Shown piece after piece: positions 6,009-8,148 of a DNA stretch of 8,148 bases (position 1 is its first letter; each line of letters starts with the position of its first letter). A program made the translations under genes and the position numbers. The notes beneath the pieces were generated by a model that ran no database searches, was not told the DNA's origin, and worked only from the letters and a program-made list of their open reading frames with translations. Source of the DNA: Deltaproteobacteria bacterium (lineage in GTDB: Bacteria; Desulfobacterota_B; Binatia; UBA9968); assembly GCA_030620935.1 (NCBI GenBank), contig JAUXIP010000075.1, positions 1-8,148 on the forward strand, in the 5' to 3' direction.

Positions 6009-6088
6009 TCGCGCAAAGACGCAAAGGACGCCAAGTTCGGAGAAATAGAAAGAGTTTTTTTCTTTGCGCTCTTGGCGCCTTGGCGCGA
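6009..6088. repeat. Palindromic short-period repeat in the glcE-glcF gap
   Basis: Two 27-base arms (6009-6035 and 6062-6088) form an imperfect hairpin with a 26-base AT-rich loop. Each arm is itself made of CGCAAAG/CGCCAAG-like units about 8-9 bases apart. Similar 'CGCAAAG...CGCCAAG' palindromes are scattered between genes in many environmental bacteria and often yield spurious protein calls. Here it splits a catabolic operon and could stabilise or separate the mRNA on either side. Confidence 0.7.
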
Positions 6089-6131
6089 TAAATTTTGTCC
6101 ACGTGATCTCTTACGACGGTCACGATCTGGA

Positions 6132-7490
6132 TTAAATGCCTCCCACGAATCTTCCCGGATTCAAGATTCTCTGCGGATCGAATTGCTCTTTCAGTCCCCG
6201 CATTAAGGGAAAAGCTTTTCCGACTGATCCCCAAACATCCACCTCGCTCTTCATCTCGGGCGGTGCCTCCAGAACGACAAGGCTTCCCTCGGCTTCTTGG
6301 GCATAAGTCCTAAGCTGCTTCACTGCCTCCGCCACCATCTGCCGGAATTTCTCAGGAGTAGCATTCTCACCAGAGAGATAGTACCGGATAATTCCCGATC
6401 CCGCCTCAGATATAATTCCCATCCTCAAGCCCTGCTTTTTAGCTATCTCTTCTCCCAACTTTACTGCGTCCGCTACGTTAGTGAGAAGGACGCTTGCCTT
6501 GAGGACGACCTGAAGACTTTTATTCAAGGCAAAGTCCCGTGTCGCCTGCCAAAAGGCGTCATGAACCTTGTCCTCCAAGATGCACTTCTCACGGCCGCCC
6601 GTACCATCAAAGTATCGAGCCGCAGTCTCAAGCTGGGCATCGACCGCTTCGCGGCGAACGCTTCCAATTGAGATGGCCAGCCCATAATTCCCCTCGGGCC
6701 ATGCTACGCCAGTCTCGCCCCCAAGCTGTCGTGAAACTTCCGGATTAAAAAGCTCGATGGCGGAAGGAACCAAATGCGAGTCAAGGATATCAGCAACAAC
6801 TTCCATTGCTCCTTCGACTGAGGCGAAGGGAGCGAGGAGTGTCTTTTCAACTGATGGTACAGGGAAAAGCCTGAAGGTCGCCTCGACGATGATTCCTAAG
6901 GTACCAAGGGAACCTATGTAGAGCTTACAGATGTCGTAACCTGTGACATTTTTAACCACCTTCGCCCCACCTTTGGTTACTGTGCCGTCGGCATGAACGA
7001 CCCGGACAGCAATTAAAAGATCCCGGGAGGCTCCAAAGCGCAGCCTGCGCGGACCGCTCGAGTTAGCCGCCAGGATTCCGCCGATCGTTGCAAGTTCCGA
7101 ATGGGGTGGGTCAAGGGCGATAAACTGGCTGTTTTGACCTAAACTCGCCTGGGCATCTCCCAACAATGTCCCTGCCTGAAAGGTAGCGGTCATATCCGCC
7201 GGTTCATGATCTACTATACCGTTCAAGCGTGAAAGGCTGAGGACAAGATCGATCCGTTCGGGGACACCGCCAAACGGCATCTTCGTTCCACCTCCCCGAG
7301 GAGCGACCTTCAGCCCTTCGCCCAACGCGAAGCCCATCACCGCAGAGACCTCCTCTACCGAGCCCGGGGTTACAACGGCTGTCGGAATTTTTCCGTCAAC
7401 CGCATAAGCCGGACTCATAGGACCGGCGGACACATGCTCAACACCGACAAGCTCGCCTAAGCATCGGAGCAAGCCTTTTTCGGAGATCAA
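6132..7490 (-). CDS. glcE: Glycolate oxidase FAD-binding subunit GlcE
   Basis: The 452-aa protein is the second flavin subunit of the GlcDEF complex. It has a PCMH-type FAD-binding domain: PTAVVTPGSVEEV (36-48), the glycine-rich APRGGGTK (63-70), the LDPP segment (127-130), TIGGILAANSSGPRR (135-149) and VKNVTGYDICKLYIGSLGTLG (179-199). The C-terminus ends in the family-typical ILNPGRF. It is about 100 residues longer than E. coli GlcE (about 350 aa), the extra length falling in the C-terminal half. The start is TTG at 7490, supported by AGGAGG five bases upstream; that site overlaps the glcD stop (TAGGAGG), and only 9 bases separate the genes, so the two are tightly coupled. Ends in TAA. Specificity (glycolate, lactate or another hydroxy acid) cannot be read from the sequence. 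Confidence 0.9.
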   Translation of the reverse strand: MISEKGLLRCLGELVGVEHVSAGPMSPAYAVDGKIPTAVVTPGSVEEVSAVMGFALGEGLKVAPRGGGTKMPFGGVPERIDLVLSLSRLNGIVDHEPADMTATFQAGTLLGDAQASLGQNSQFIALDPPHSELATIGGILAANSSGPRRLRFGASRDLLIAVRVVHADGTVTKGGAKVVKNVTGYDICKLYIGSLGTLGIIVEATFRLFPVPSVEKTLLAPFASVEGAMEVVADILDSHLVPSAIELFNPEVSRQLGGETGVAWPEGNYGLAISIGSVRREAVDAQLETAARYFDGTGGREKCILEDKVHDAFWQATRDFALNKSLQVVLKASVLLTNVADAVKLGEEIAKKQGLRMGIISEAGSGIIRYYLSGENATPEKFRQMVAEAVKQLRTYAQEAEGSLVVLEAPPEMKSEVDVWGSVGKAFPLMRGLKEQFDPQRILNPGRFVGGI

Positions 7491-7499
7491 AAGATCCTC

Positions 7500-8147
7500 C
7501 TATGGGGGACCGAGTACTTTTTCCAGAATGTCACGCTGCCTCTCTGGTGCAGTCTCTGCGCCCGGCTTATTTGTCGGGAAGATCTTACCCGGATTGAACA
7601 GACCATCGGGGTTAAAGACCTTCTTGATCTTCATCATCGCATCCAGATCATCATCGGTATACATCAGTGGCATGTAATCCCTTTTCTCCACGCCGATGCC
7701 ATGTTCACCGGTGAGGCTCCCGCCCTGCTCGATGCAGGCCTGAATAATTTCCGAGCCCATCTTTTCTGCTTTTTGGAGCTCCCCCTCGTTTCTAGAATCG
7801 TACAGCATGAGGGGATGGAGATTACCGTCCCCTGCGTGAAAGACGTTGGCTACCCGGAGACCGTACTTTTGCGAAAGTTCCTCTATAAACTTCATTATCG
7901 GTGGAAGCTTTGTCCTGGGAATCACGGTGTCCTGAACATAGTACTCCGGGCTGAGCTGACCCATAGCAGCAAAGGCCGACTTTCGCCCTTTCCAGAGAAG
8001 CAAACGCTCCTCCTCATCCTTTGCTACTCGCACCTCCCGGGCATGGTTAATTCGGCAGACTTCAATGACGGGATCGACTAATGCCTCGACCTCTTCCTTA
8101 GGCCCGTCGAGTTCAATGAGGAGAACCGCACCCGCGTCCAGGGGATA
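7500..8147 (-). CDS. glcD: Glycolate oxidase subunit GlcD, C-terminal part (runs off the window)
   Basis: Only the last 215 residues are in the window; the reading frame is open to the right edge and the N-terminal FAD-binding domain lies outside. This is the catalytic flavoprotein of the GlcDEF dehydrogenase, oxidising glycolate to glyoxylate. Visible parts belong to the C-terminal FAD-oxidase domain: LDAGAVLLIELDG near the edge, LLLWKGRKSAFAAMG, YYVQDTVIPRTKLP, the active-site HAGDGNLHP (104-112 of the fragment), GGSLTGEHGIGVEKR (142-156) and the closing FNPDGLFNPGKIFP. An internal GTG at 8033 is not the real start because the homology continues upstream. Ends in TAG, which forms part of the glcE ribosome binding site. 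A D-lactate dehydrogenase of the same family is the alternative. Confidence 0.93.
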   Translation of the reverse strand, partial: YPLDAGAVLLIELDGPKEEVEALVDPVIEVCRINHAREVRVAKDEEERLLLWKGRKSAFAAMGQLSPEYYVQDTVIPRTKLPPIMKFIEELSQKYGLRVANVFHAGDGNLHPLMLYDSRNEGELQKAEKMGSEIIQACIEQGGSLTGEHGIGVEKRDYMPLMYTDDDLDAMMKIKKVFNPDGLFNPGKIFPTNKPGAETAPERQRDILEKVLGPP

Positions 8148-8148
8148 G

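Noticed and set aside
5938..6234. 98-codon minus-strand frame across the glcE-glcF gap
   Set aside because: Its middle is a translation of the palindromic repeat and its N-terminal end overlaps the 3' end of glcE in another frame. Such frames over this repeat type are usually spurious.
844..8147. Full reassignment of UGA to an amino acid
   Set aside because: None of the conserved proteins here has an in-frame UGA, and one gene uses UGA as its apparent stop in an ATGA overlap. The window gives no support for a changed code.

Overview
The window is a block of bacterial chromosome in which every supported gene lies on the minus strand, so it is transcribed from the right edge (8148) towards the left (1). 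Reading in that direction: the 3' part of glcD, glcE and glcF (a glycolate oxidase type flavin/iron-sulfur dehydrogenase); a small unknown protein; rph (RNase PH); a two-gene unit of a polytopic membrane protein and a saccharopine dehydrogenase-like oxidoreductase joined by an ATGA overlap; rdgB (XTP/dITP pyrophosphatase); then a 272-base gap with a likely promoter and a four-gene tRNA cluster (Pro-UGG, an Arg-type tRNA with anticodon UCA, His-GUG, Lys-CUU) closed by a strong intrinsic terminator.

Organism: the genes are ordinary bacterial core and energy genes with moderate G+C, CCA-encoded tRNAs, TTG and ATG starts and Shine-Dalgarno sites. The split GlcD/GlcE/GlcF with a two-[4Fe-4S], two-CCG GlcF suggests a free-living, respiring environmental bacterium. 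Intergenic gaps carry palindromic and short-period repeats of the kind seen in many environmental genomes. I cannot assign a phylum from the sequence alone; an uncultivated lineage such as NC10/Methylomirabilota is only a guess.

How the genes work together: GlcD and GlcE bind flavin and oxidise a 2-hydroxy acid (glycolate or a relative), and GlcF passes the electrons through iron-sulfur centres to the membrane. rph and rdgB are housekeeping genes (tRNA 3' trimming and nucleotide-pool cleaning). The membrane protein and oxidoreductase between them look like an inserted, translationally coupled pair of unknown role. The tRNA cluster is a separate transcription unit.

The most striking observation is the second tRNA of the cluster. 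Its body matches bacterial tRNA-Arg(UCU), but position 36 is A, giving anticodon UCA, complementary to the UGA stop codon. Its D-loop also lacks the usual GG pair. It is either a natural UGA-suppressor tRNA, a decaying tRNA, or a sequence error. No conserved gene here contains an in-frame UGA, and only one of eight stops is UGA, so the window fits leaky or regulated readthrough better than full code reassignment.
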